Of a DNA stretch of 64,000 bases, positions 8,305 to 16,472 are shown piece by piece. Position 1 is the stretch's first letter. Every line of letters begins with the position of its first letter. Made by a program: the position numbers and the translations under genes. The notes beneath the pieces are model-generated. The model was not told the DNA's origin. It saw only the letters and a list, made by a program, of their open reading frames with translations, and ran no database searches. Origin of the DNA: Flavobacterium sp. I3-2 (GTDB taxonomy: Bacteria; Bacteroidota; Bacteroidia; Flavobacteriales; Flavobacteriaceae); assembly GCF_013389595.1 (NCBI RefSeq), contig NZ_CP058306.1, forward strand, positions 2,666,001 through 2,730,000, read 5' to 3'.

Positions 8305-9822
8305 TTATTTGTTTTTTAAAATAGTTACATTGACTTCATAATCTGTAATACTCAATTCGATTATTTTGTTATCTTTTTTCCAAGTTATAGTTTCACGATA
8401 TTCAGATTTTTCATGATTTATTGGTTTTCCAATATAATTATCTAAATATTTATTTAGTTCATTGAAACGATTTTTATTTATTGAATTACTCTGAAATTTT
8501 GTATTTATATAATCTTCAAAACTCTGATTTGGTTTATCCATTTTCCATTCAAACTGAATCAATATTATTTCTTTGTTATTTTTTTTGTAGTAATAAGATG
8601 TATATAGCTTATGATTTGGTAACTCAATTTTACTATAAATTCTAGGAGTTTCTATGGTATTTTTATCTAAGTTATCTAATAAATAATGGTCAATTTTACG
8701 ATTTTGAGCTAAATCTACTGCCTTAATATACTTTTCAATTTCATCAATATCTTTAAGTTTTAAAGATTCAAAACCTACATAATAAACATTAAAAGTATTT
8801 TTAAACCAATCCATCATATCTTTAGATGACAGTTTTGGTGCCTTATTTGAATTTATAAATTTTTTAATTTCAATTTTACCATTTTTAATTTCAATAAATC
8901 CAAATTCTCCTTCATTTTTGGTCATAAATTGAATTATTTGTTTTTCGTTAACAATTGGCATTCGCCAATCATAATAAAATTGTAACGGTTTTATATCCTT
9001 TGAAAATTCATGTGTTTGAATAAAATTTTGATTTTCAATAAAGCCAACTTTTGTAGAAATTGAATCTTTATAAATATGAAATAAACTATCGTTTGAAACG
9101 AATGATGTTAAAATTTGAGTATTATCATCTGAAAACTCATCATAATCAAATTCAATTAAAGTTTTTGCTCCTAATGTAGAAAAGCTTCCTTCTTTGTAAT
9201 AAAATTTATCATGAAGTATTTTTTCAAGATTATAATTTTTATCACTTTTCTTTAATTTAGTTGGATTTTCAATTTGATAAACCGCATTTTCAGTAGTTAC
9301 ATAATAAATGTTTTTTATTTTATTGATAATTGGAGCGTGTCCGTGCATTTCATATTGTAGATTTGTTTTTAAATCTTTAAACCAAATTGTTGAACCCCAT
9401 TCTCCGAAGTCTAAGGAATAAACTTCAAAAGCTTTATCTTTATAAAATGAATCTGAACCTTCTTTAGTTTTTGTCCAAGTTTTACTATTAAAATCTAAAT
9501 AAAAGGTTTGGTTATTGTTATATTCGGTAGTAAAAATAGTGTCGTTTTTTACATACAAATCATAGTAAAATGTTTGTAGTTCGTCTGGAACTTCAATCTT
9601 GCTTTCTGGTTCACCTTTTTCATTTAAAATGTAAAATGTACTTGTAAATTGCGTATTATAAAGGTCGTTATAGTTTCGAAAAAAGCAGTAATATTTTTCT
9701 TTATATTTTACCGATGGTCCAATTGAACCGAAAATATCAATTTCATTTTCTGAAGTTTTTGAATTTTGTGAATTGCATCCAACATTTAAAATGAATAAAC
9801 AAAGTATTAAGAGAGTTTTCAT
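8305..9822 (-). CDS. Large lipoprotein of unknown function
   Basis: A 505-residue protein. Residues 1-17 form a lipoprotein signal with lipobox NVGC, so it is probably anchored in the outer membrane. The body is rich in Tyr, Phe, Asp and Lys and predicted mostly beta. Recurring strand-turn segments in residues 25-320 could form a propeller-like or beta-sandwich domain, and the C-terminal 200 residues look more helical. No catalytic motif is recognised. ATG 9822 is chosen; an in-frame TTG two codons upstream is unlikely. The gene is the last of a minus-strand row of small envelope genes but is separated from its neighbour by a strong terminator. Confidence 0.75.
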   Translation of the reverse strand: MKTLLILCLFILNVGCNSQNSKTSENEIDIFGSIGPSVKYKEKYYCFFRNYNDLYNTQFTSTFYILNEKGEPESKIEVPDELQTFYYDLYVKNDTIFTTEYNNNQTFYLDFNSKTWTKTKEGSDSFYKDKAFEVYSLDFGEWGSTIWFKDLKTNLQYEMHGHAPIINKIKNIYYVTTENAVYQIENPTKLKKSDKNYNLEKILHDKFYYKEGSFSTLGAKTLIEFDYDEFSDDNTQILTSFVSNDSLFHIYKDSISTKVGFIENQNFIQTHEFSKDIKPLQFYYDWRMPIVNEKQIIQFMTKNEGEFGFIEIKNGKIEIKKFINSNKAPKLSSKDMMDWFKNTFNVYYVGFESLKLKDIDEIEKYIKAVDLAQNRKIDHYLLDNLDKNTIETPRIYSKIELPNHKLYTSYYYKKNNKEIILIQFEWKMDKPNQSFEDYINTKFQSNSINKNRFNELNKYLDNYIGKPINHEKSEYRETITWKKDNKIIELSITDYEVNVTILKNK

Positions 9823-9845
9823 GGTCAAGTTTTGCTCTAAAATAT

Positions 9846-9881
9846 AAAAAAGCTTTATTAGTTTATCTAATAAAGCTTTTT
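9846..9881 (-). terminator. Strong bidirectional-type terminator
   Basis: Perfect stem: five or six A, GCTTTATTAG, a TTTAT loop, CTAATAAAGC, then five T. It lies 3 nt after the stop of the small Cys-rich lipoprotein gene and upstream of the large lipoprotein gene. Confidence 0.85.
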
Positions 9882-9883
9882 AT

Positions 9884-10084
9884 TTAATCGCAATTCACAT
9901 CAAAAAAATAATATCCTTCTAAATCATCATACTGAGAACAATATCCTTCACGTGTACCCAAAAGTCTATAGGTTTGAACATCGTCTTCATTGACAATTAT
10001 TTCATAAACTTCACAACCGCAATCACCTTTGGTATCACAAGCGAAAAATAATATCGGACTTAATAGTAAAAATACCTTTTTCAT
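9884..10084 (-). CDS. Small cysteine-rich lipoprotein
   Basis: 66 residues: a lipoprotein signal with lipobox FFAC (Cys16), then a 50-residue acidic mature domain. Four further cysteines (in DCGCEVYE, GYCSQ and VNCD) could form two disulfides in the periplasm or at the cell surface. No family is recognised. It has its own terminator directly downstream. The ATG is preceded by an A-rich tract, as is usual here. Function unknown. Confidence 0.65.
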   Translation of the reverse strand: MKKVFLLLSPILFFACDTKGDCGCEVYEIIVNEDDVQTYRLLGTREGYCSQYDDLEGYYFFDVNCD

Positions 10085-10130
10085 AATTCATACATTTTTT
10101 TTCTATAATAACAAATATCATTCCGAAAAA

Positions 10131-10655
10131 TTAAATCATTTCAGAAACTTCTTTTCTTAAACGCGTTTTAGCTAGGTCAACCACTGTATTATTTTCAGAT
10201 TTACTTAATAATTTCATACGTAAACCATCAGCATCTACTACATCATTCTTTAATGAAGTTTTTAATATTTCTTGAATTACTGTATTTTTGGCTGTTGTTA
10301 TTAAAGCCCAACTTTCTTCAGAAACATACAATTGTTGCGATAAATTAAAATCATATTCTTGTTCTATGTTTTGAATCAAAAAATTAGCGTAATCTTGTTT
10401 TAAGTTCGAAATAGGTTGAACACGCGATAACAACTTAGGTAAATCAATGCGCTCCATTAAAATAGTTAAACGTTCATAAGCTTGTAACGATTGTGGAGTT
10501 GCTTGACGTTTTGGTTTACTTTCTTCTTGAAAGAAATTTGGCTGTTGAAAATGTTTAGGTTTTCTGTTTTTATTAATTGCTTTGTCTAAGAAATAATAAA
10601 TTACTACAATTATAATTAATCCTAAAAGAATGATAGCTGATTCTTTAATGTCCAT
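10131..10655 (-). CDS. Membrane-anchored conserved protein, function unknown
   Basis: A 174-residue protein with one N-terminal transmembrane helix (about 7-24), a basic, low-complexity linker (about 27-55) and a soluble helical domain (about 57-170). The helical domain begins LQAYERLTILMERIDLPKLLSR and contains EQEYDFNLSQQLYVSEESW. This architecture recurs in Flavobacteriia without a known role. The soluble part should face the cytoplasm. The gene is divergent from the UvrD/PcrA helicase gene across 122 nt. Confidence 0.75.
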   Translation of the reverse strand: MDIKESAIILLGLIIIVVIYYFLDKAINKNRKPKHFQQPNFFQEESKPKRQATPQSLQAYERLTILMERIDLPKLLSRVQPISNLKQDYANFLIQNIEQEYDFNLSQQLYVSEESWALITTAKNTVIQEILKTSLKNDVVDADGLRMKLLSKSENNTVVDLAKTRLRKEVSEMI

Positions 10656-10726
10656 TGTTTTTATTTTTTTCGAAATTAAGAATATTCAAACATTAAACAA
10701 ATATTAATTTGTGAATATTAAAAAAC

Positions 10727-10757
10727 TTGTAATAACCATAATGTAGTAGTAAATTTG
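10727..10757 (+). promoter_or_regulatory. Promoter of the helicase-tsaC operon
   Basis: TTG at 10727-10729, a 20-nt spacer, then TAAATTTG at 10750-10757. The ATG at 10778 lies 20 nt further on. Confidence 0.6.
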
Positions 10758-10777
10758 ATTTTTTGAAATTAGAAAAT

Positions 10778-13114
10778 ATGGAAGCATTAATAAATCAGTT
10801 AAATGAAGCTCAACGAGCACCTGTTTTACAGAAAGATGGCGCAATGATTGTAATTGCAGGAGCCGGTTCAGGTAAAACAAGGGTTCTTACCCTTCGAATT
10901 GCTTATTTAATGCATCAAGGAATTGATGCGTTTAACATTTTATCGTTAACCTTTACGAATAAAGCGGCGCGTGAAATGAAAGAACGTATTTCTAAAATCG
11001 TAGGTCATTCTGAGGCTAAAAACCTTTGGATGGGAACTTTTCACTCGGTATTTGCTAAAATTCTTCGTGCGGAATCTGATAAATTAGGTTATCCTTCTAA
11101 TTTTACGATTTATGATTCTCAAGATAGTCAACGATTAATAGGTCAAATTATCAAAGAAATGCAATTAGACCGTGATATTTATAAACCAAAAGAAGTTTTA
11201 AATAGAATTTCTTCTTATAAAAATAGTCTCATTACAGTTCGTGCTTATTTCAATAATCCCGAATTACAAGAAGCTGATGCAATGGCTAAAAAACCGCGTG
11301 TTGGTGATATTTATCAGCAATATGTAGAACGATGCTTTAAATCGGGGGCGATGGATTTTGATGATTTATTATTAAAAACCAACGAACTTTTAACGTTGCA
11401 TCCAGATGTTTTATTAAAATATCAAAACCGTTTTAGATATATTTTGGTTGATGAGTACCAAGATACCAACCATTCGCAATATTTGATTGTAAAAGCGTTG
11501 TCAGACCGTTTTCAGAATATTTGTGTAGTTGGTGACGATGCACAATCTATTTATGCATTTCGTGGAGCGAACATCAATAATATTTTAAATTTCCAGAAAG
11601 ATTATAAAGGAGTTCAAACTTATCGATTGGAGCAAAATTACCGCTCTTCTAGAAATATTGTAGAAGCGGCAAATACCATCATCGATAAAAATAAAACCAA
11701 ATTAGATAAAGTGGTTTGGACAGCAAATCCAGACGGACCAAAAATTAAAGTACATCGTTCGATAACCGATGCCGAAGAAGGACGTTTTGTTGCAAGTACC
11801 ATTTTTGAAGAAAAAATGATGCATCAAAAAATGAATGGAGAATTTGCGATTCTTTACCGTACCAATGCGCAATCTCGCGCAATGGAAGATGCTTTGCGTA
11901 AACGCGATATTCCGTATCGTATTTATGGCGGATTGTCGTTTTATCAACGTAAAGAAATAAAAGATGTTCTAGGTTATCTTCGAATGGTAATTAATCCAAA
12001 AGATGAAGAAGCTTTGGTGCGAATCATCAATTTCCCAACACGTGGAATTGGAAATACAACAGTAGAAAAATTAAACATTGCTGCGAATCATTACAAACGA
12101 AGTATTTTTGAAGTAATGGAACATATCGATAAAATTGATTTAAAACTTACCGCAGGAACTAAAAATAAAATCAACGATTTTGTTACTATGGTTAAAAATT
12201 TCCAGGTAATAAATGAAACTCAAGACGCGTATTATTTAGCTGATTATATTGTTAAAAAAACGGGGTTAGTTCAAGAATTAAAAAAAGATGGAACACCAGA
12301 AGGTATTGCTAAACTTGAGAATATTGAAGAATTATTAAATGGTATTAAAGATTTTATCGAAGGTCAAAAAGAAGTTGATGGTGCGCGTGGTGCATTGTCA
12401 GAATTCATGGAAGATGTGGCACTTGCAACCGATTTAGACAATGATAAAGGTGATGATGACCGCGTGGCGTTAATGACGATTCACTTGGCAAAAGGATTAG
12501 AATTTCCAACTGTTTTTTGTGTTGGAATGGAAGAAGATTTGTTTCCGAGCGCCATGAGTATGAATACGCGTAGCGAATTAGAAGAAGAACGTCGTTTGTT
12601 TTACGTAGCCTTAACTCGTGCCGAACATCAAGCGTATTTAACTTATGCACAATCTCGTTATCGTTGGGGAAAACTTACAGATTGTGACCCGTCGCGTTTT
12701 ATTGAAGAAATCGACCCACAATATTTGGAGTTTTTAACGCCTCCAGAAAAAAATTATAGATACAAATCAAGTATCGATTCGGATATTTTTGGAGATGTTG
12801 ATAAATCTAAATTCAGACAAACTAAACCGATTTCAGGAACACCACCAAAATCGTTTTCTGAAATTAACAATAAATCAGAAGGTCCGCAAATTCGTAAGTT
12901 AAAAGAACTTTCAAAAGCTATTTCTTCAACACAAGGTAAAGCTGATACTTCTGGTTTAGAAAAAGGACAAACCGTTATGCACGAACGTTTTGGAAGAGGT
13001 CAAATTTTAAATTTAGAAGGAATAGGGGCAGATAGAAAAGCCGAAATTCATTTTGAAGTTGGCGGAATTAAAAAATTATTACTTCGATTTGCTAAGTTGA
13101 ATGTAATTTCGTAA
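10778..13114 (+). CDS. uvrD: ATP-dependent DNA helicase, UvrD/PcrA type
   Basis: Superfamily 1A 3'-5' helicase used in nucleotide-excision and replication repair, 778 residues. Motif I (Walker A) is GAGSGKTRVL near residue 30, preceded by the Q motif in LNEAQRAPV. Motif II is LVDEYQDTN near 222, and motif III VGDDAQSIYAFRGA follows. Motif IV is near YRLEQNYRSS. The C-terminal helicase half contains MTIHLAKGLEFPTVF (motif V) and RRLFYVALTRAE (motif VI). A C-terminal extension (about 650-778) ends in a Tudor-like region with VMHERFGRGQIL, typical of PcrA. ATG 10778 is chosen because an in-frame TTG at 10763 falls at the predicted transcription start. The next gene follows after 20 nt. Confidence 0.95.
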   Translation: MEALINQLNEAQRAPVLQKDGAMIVIAGAGSGKTRVLTLRIAYLMHQGIDAFNILSLTFTNKAAREMKERISKIVGHSEAKNLWMGTFHSVFAKILRAESDKLGYPSNFTIYDSQDSQRLIGQIIKEMQLDRDIYKPKEVLNRISSYKNSLITVRAYFNNPELQEADAMAKKPRVGDIYQQYVERCFKSGAMDFDDLLLKTNELLTLHPDVLLKYQNRFRYILVDEYQDTNHSQYLIVKALSDRFQNICVVGDDAQSIYAFRGANINNILNFQKDYKGVQTYRLEQNYRSSRNIVEAANTIIDKNKTKLDKVVWTANPDGPKIKVHRSITDAEEGRFVASTIFEEKMMHQKMNGEFAILYRTNAQSRAMEDALRKRDIPYRIYGGLSFYQRKEIKDVLGYLRMVINPKDEEALVRIINFPTRGIGNTTVEKLNIAANHYKRSIFEVMEHIDKIDLKLTAGTKNKINDFVTMVKNFQVINETQDAYYLADYIVKKTGLVQELKKDGTPEGIAKLENIEELLNGIKDFIEGQKEVDGARGALSEFMEDVALATDLDNDKGDDDRVALMTIHLAKGLEFPTVFCVGMEEDLFPSAMSMNTRSELEEERRLFYVALTRAEHQAYLTYAQSRYRWGKLTDCDPSRFIEEIDPQYLEFLTPPEKNYRYKSSIDSDIFGDVDKSKFRQTKPISGTPPKSFSEINNKSEGPQIRKLKELSKAISSTQGKADTSGLEKGQTVMHERFGRGQILNLEGIGADRKAEIHFEVGGIKKLLLRFAKLNVIS

Positions 13115-13134
13115 TTTTTAGTAAAAAAAATGTT

Positions 13135-13755
13135 ATGGCACAGTTTATTAAAATTTATCCAGAAAATCCCAATCAAAAAGAAATTGATAAGGTTGTTAAA
13201 GTTTTACAAGATGGCGGATTGATTATATATCCGACCGATACTGTTTATGGTTTAGGTTGCGATATCACGAATACAAAAGCGTTAGAAAAAATTGCTAAAA
13301 TTAAAGGTGTTAAGCTTGAAAAAGCTAATTTTTCATTTGTTTGTAGTGATTTAAGTAACATTTCTGATTACATCAAACAAATTGATACCAGTACGTTTAA
13401 GATTTTAAAACGTGCTTTACCAGGGCCATATACGTTTATTTTACCAGGAAATAACAATCTTCCTAAAGAGTTTAAAAAGAAAACGACAGTTGGAATTCGT
13501 GTTCCTGATAATAATATTGTTATTGATATTGTAAAGAAACTTGGAAATCCAATTGTTTCAACTTCTATCTATGATGAAGATGAACTTTTGGAATACACAA
13601 CCGACCCTGAATTGATTTTTGAGAAATGGCAAAATATTGTCGATTTGGTTATTGATGGTGGTTATGGTGATAATTTTGCTTCGACAGTTATTGATTTATC
13701 AGGTCATGAACCCGAAGTTATTCGTGAAGGAAAAGGTAGTTTAGATGTCTTATAA
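13135..13755 (+). CDS. tsaC: L-threonylcarbamoyladenylate synthase (Sua5/YrdC/YwlC family)
   Basis: Makes threonylcarbamoyl-AMP from threonine, bicarbonate and ATP, the first step of the t6A37 modification of ANN-decoding tRNAs. TsaD, encoded at 39.9-40.9 kb here, performs the transfer. The 206 residues form a single YrdC domain with no Sua5 C-terminal domain. Key stretches are GGLIIYPTDTVYGLGCDI (about 28-45), the Lys-rich KIAKIKGVKLEK, PGPYTFILPG (about 92-101), VGIRVPD, and the STVIDLSG end. It is 20 nt after the helicase gene and ends in its own terminator. Confidence 0.92.
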   Translation: MAQFIKIYPENPNQKEIDKVVKVLQDGGLIIYPTDTVYGLGCDITNTKALEKIAKIKGVKLEKANFSFVCSDLSNISDYIKQIDTSTFKILKRALPGPYTFILPGNNNLPKEFKKKTTVGIRVPDNNIVIDIVKKLGNPIVSTSIYDEDELLEYTTDPELIFEKWQNIVDLVIDGGYGDNFASTVIDLSGHEPEVIREGKGSLDVL

Positions 13756-13760
13756 TATTT

Positions 13761-13787
13761 AGCTTCTATTTTTTTAGAAGCTTTTTT
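13761..13787 (+). terminator. Terminator after tsaC
   Basis: Stem AGCTTCT / AGAAGCT with an 8-nt loop and a six-T tail. It lies between convergent genes and overlaps the last bases of the minus-strand gene. Confidence 0.75.
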
Positions 13788-14475
13788 ATTTTATCCATTC
13801 TGAAATTAGTTCTTCATTTTCAGTCAAATTTCCAATCATAAAAGTTTTAGTACTTCTTAAAGCAATAGAATTATCAATTTCTTCTTTAATAACTCCCTCG
13901 TTGTCGATATAATTTGAATGTAAAAAATAAATTTTATTTCCCGATTTCAATACAAATCCAGTATGAAAATCTAAACCGATAATAAAAACACTTTGGTCAG
14001 GTTGATTGTTGATATAATCTTTTAATTTACTAAAATCTCCAAATCGCTTGATGTTTACACAAAGCTGATTAATCATTTTAGAAGAAACTTCTTGAGCTAA
14101 TTTTACACGTTCAATTTTAAAATCAACATCTGAAAGTGTATTTGTTACAAAATAACCACAAGCAATCGTTCCTTTGTTTGGAATTCTTGTTGTTCCATTG
14201 AAATTCCATTTTGTACCAATCCAATATTCAGGAATATTTTTATTATAAATTTCAAACAAAAAGTTCTTAGCTTCACTAATATTTGTAAAATTACTTTTCT
14301 GATTTTTTACTTGTTTTAAATAATCGGAATATAAAATTGAATCTTTTTTAAAATCGTAATGATCAATTATTTCAACTTTACTTTTATTGGATTCTGTTTT
14401 AGAATTTTGGATATAAAAAATTGAACCTATTCCCATAAAGAGAATGGATACGATGATTAAAGATTTATTTTTCAT
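13786..14475 (-). CDS. Membrane-anchored putative papain-like (NlpC/P60-type) protein
   Basis: 229 residues with one N-terminal transmembrane segment or uncleaved signal (about 5-22) and a periplasmic domain. YWIGTKWNFNGTTRIPNKG (about 88-106) is followed by a conserved-looking Cys in TIACGYFV (about 107-114), a His in GLDFHTGFV (about 167-175) and a second His in IYFLHSNY (about 182-189). This Cys-His-polar order is that of NlpC/P60 or CHAP-type cysteine peptidases and amidases; the assignment rests on the motifs alone. Substrates would be peptidoglycan peptides or other amides. It is the last of three minus-strand genes, 33 nt after the previous one. Confidence 0.6.
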   Translation of the reverse strand: MKNKSLIIVSILFMGIGSIFYIQNSKTESNKSKVEIIDHYDFKKDSILYSDYLKQVKNQKSNFTNISEAKNFLFEIYNKNIPEYWIGTKWNFNGTTRIPNKGTIACGYFVTNTLSDVDFKIERVKLAQEVSSKMINQLCVNIKRFGDFSKLKDYINNQPDQSVFIIGLDFHTGFVLKSGNKIYFLHSNYIDNEGVIKEEIDNSIALRSTKTFMIGNLTENEELISEWIK

Positions 14476-14508
14476 AAATAGTTGGTTGGAAATAAGTTTA
14501 AGAATCTC

Positions 14509-15015
14509 TTAATTCATCAAGTACAATGAAACAAGAATAGCAATAATAATGAGTACAATAATTATAAGATTTCCAGAATTTTTTGTTTGAATAGTTATTG
14601 GATTTGCGTTTCTAGAGTTTTTACTATGTGAAGATTCATTTTTTTCTTCAAAAAATGACTTTTCATATTCTTTAATTCTTTCGTTATTAGTCATGATTCT
14701 TTTTACATTTTGCCACAAAGGATGATTTGGGTCAACATAAGTTCCAAGTTCATCATTATCGAAATATTTTACTTGAATAGTATTATTTTGCATTTTGATT
14801 TGAACTCTTTCTTGTCTAGAAACATTAAAATTCACACTTTCATTTTGATTTCCTGAACTGTAAAAATCTATAAAATCTTTGGCATCTTTTAAACCCATAT
14901 TACATTTATCGATAATATATTTTATTGCTTCGATTTTACGATTTTCAATTAGTAGATTATCAACGATTTCTAAATCTATATCTACATTATTTAATGTCAT
15001 TTTTTTTTGATTCAT
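14509..15015 (-). CDS. Tail-anchored protein with a ribosomal L7/L12 C-domain-like motif
   Basis: 168 residues. Residues 23-48, including KIEAIKYIIDKCNMGLKDAK, match the helix-turn-helix core of the bL12 C-terminal domain (E. coli: [20 protein letters not shown]). A short linker rich in Asn and Gln and a segment YFDNDELGTYVDPNHPLW follow. One strongly hydrophobic helix at the extreme C-terminus (about 149-166) would anchor the protein with its N-terminal part in the cytoplasm. L12-like motifs occur in several non-ribosomal membrane proteins of unknown role. A second ATG five codons in (15000) is an alternative start. Confidence 0.6.
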   Translation of the reverse strand: MNQKKMTLNNVDIDLEIVDNLLIENRKIEAIKYIIDKCNMGLKDAKDFIDFYSSGNQNESVNFNVSRQERVQIKMQNNTIQVKYFDNDELGTYVDPNHPLWQNVKRIMTNNERIKEYEKSFFEEKNESSHSKNSRNANPITIQTKNSGNLIIIVLIIIAILVSLYLMN

Positions 15016-15063
15016 ACTTGATTTACTTTAAAATAGTTGGTTGACGAAAGAAAAATTAAAAGA

Positions 15064-15678
15064 TTACGATTCAATTTGTAATGAAATGGTAATTTGTCCT
15101 GCTTTATTTTGATACAATTCAATTCCACTTAATCCTAAATCTGATATATCATGTCCCCAAATTCCATATTTTCCATCGGTCTGATTTCTGTTAATTAAAC
15201 CAGTTCGTTGTTCTAAAGGAATCGTTTTTGTTTTTGCAGAAGCTTCTTCTTCATTATAAATTTCAATGTATTTTTTACTGATTATTAAAATTAAATCTTT
15301 ACGAGAAAATCCATTCACATTTGTAATTTCGATGATAGCTGGATTGTTTAATGGATAATCAATTATCAATTTAGCTGAAGTTTGTTTAATTAAAATTTCA
15401 TCCGGATTTACCAATCGCGAAATTTCATTTGGTGCATGTTCGATGCTAATCCAAGGTATCAATTCATTTCCCCAATTTGCAATCTCTTTTTTATTTGGTT
15501 TTAGATTAATCGAAAAATCGGCAATCAATTCGCCTGCATCAGCATACGTTTTATCGTAATTTTCAATTTGCTTTTTTTGAATTGATTCTATGGAATCTAT
15601 TTCATTTTTCGTTGTTTTTTTGTTACAACTAAAAAAACTAATTGTAAATAATAGTAGAATTAAATGTATGGATTTCAT
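15064..15678 (-). CDS. Lipoprotein of unknown function
   Basis: 204 residues with a lipoprotein signal (lipobox FFSC at about 15-18). The mature domain ends in a distinctive block: LINRNQTDGKYGIWGHDISD, then LGLSGIELYQNKAGQITISL. That block recurs in Flavobacteriia lipoproteins of unknown role. The mature domain is predicted mostly beta. It is the first gene of a minus-strand trio (this, the L12-like membrane protein, the putative peptidase) with gaps of 48 and 33 nt, so a shared transcript is plausible. Confidence 0.7.
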   Translation of the reverse strand: MKSIHLILLLFTISFFSCNKKTTKNEIDSIESIQKKQIENYDKTYADAGELIADFSINLKPNKKEIANWGNELIPWISIEHAPNEISRLVNPDEILIKQTSAKLIIDYPLNNPAIIEITNVNGFSRKDLILIISKKYIEIYNEEEASAKTKTIPLEQRTGLINRNQTDGKYGIWGHDISDLGLSGIELYQNKAGQITISLQIES

Positions 15679-15769
15679 TTTGATGGAATTTAATTACTTT
15701 AAATGTAGCTTTTTTTTGTAAATAATGAAGTGTATTTTTGATTAAATTTTAGTAAATTCATAAAAAGTT

Positions 15770-16375
15770 ATGTTTTTATTTAACCAAACAAATTTTAAAA
15801 TGAATCAGATTTCTAGTCTTTTTAGAATTCTTCTGATTTTGAAAATTTCTTTTTTATTAATCAGTAGTAATAAACTTTTAGATAATCTATCCGAAAGTCA
15901 ATGGAAACAGGAAGCAAAACAAGAAATTCCTGAGAAAAATAAACAGCTTGTTAGAATTGTCAAACAATACGGTCCCGAAATTTCATCAACTTATAAAAAA
16001 GCAGTTTGTACCGAATTAGTTATTCAGGTTCTAGAAAAGATGCAACCTTTGAATAAAGATGATAAAAAACGAATTCGAATCATTACAAATGAAGATATTC
16101 AAACATTATTAAAAGCGAATTCAAATGTTCCCAAAGGTGTATATTATGCCTTAATTAAAAAAGGAATCGGAATCTCAATTGATGATAAAAATGAAGTTCT
16201 TGAAGGCGATTTAGTTCAATTTTGGACATCAACTTGGGGACATTGCGGAATTGTAAAAAGTATTGATTTAAAAACGAATACAATGCAATTATATTCTTCT
16301 TTTCCATCTACTTCAGGATACGGAATTCAAACTTTTGATATTCCAAAAAACGCATTTTTTGTTAGATTGAAATAA
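15770..16375 (+). CDS. Exported putative papain-like Cys/His protein
   Basis: 201 residues from the first ATG, or 191 from ATG 15800, which gives a cleaner N-terminal signal (MNQISSLFRILLILKISFLL). A possible catalytic Cys lies in KAVCTELV (about 75-82) and a His in STWGHCGIV (about 155-163). The segment EVLEGDLVQFWTS before the His resembles the strand seen in CHAP and NlpC/P60 enzymes. The protein is probably periplasmic or lipid-face soluble. It is divergent from the lipoprotein at 15064 and shares an upstream region with a TATTTTTG box (15733-15740). Peptidoglycan hydrolysis is possible but not shown. Confidence 0.6.
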   Translation: MFLFNQTNFKMNQISSLFRILLILKISFLLISSNKLLDNLSESQWKQEAKQEIPEKNKQLVRIVKQYGPEISSTYKKAVCTELVIQVLEKMQPLNKDDKKRIRIITNEDIQTLLKANSNVPKGVYYALIKKGIGISIDDKNEVLEGDLVQFWTSTWGHCGIVKSIDLKTNTMQLYSSFPSTSGYGIQTFDIPKNAFFVRLK

Positions 16376-16412
16376 GCATAAAAAAAATCCGATTTAATAC
16401 TTTAAAATCGAT

Positions 16413-16459
16413 ATGCCCCAATAAGTAACTAACTTTTTGGGGCATGTTTATTAATAAAC
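16413..16459. repeat. Long hairpin plus adjoining palindrome between convergent genes
   Basis: The arms ATGCCCCAATAAGT and ACTTTTTGGGGCAT pair over 14 bp with one mismatch around a 5-nt loop (16413-16445). The perfect palindrome GTTTATTAATAAAC follows directly (16446-16459). Neither strand has the usual long T-run right after the stem. It may terminate both converging genes, or be a dispersed hairpin element. Confidence 0.5.
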
Positions 16460-16472
16460 TTATTGAGTTTTT

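Noticed and set aside
13786..16375. Toxin-immunity or antiphage module
   Set aside because: No toxin domain, immunity pattern, nuclease, NTPase or mobile-element marker is visible; the proteins look like envelope components.
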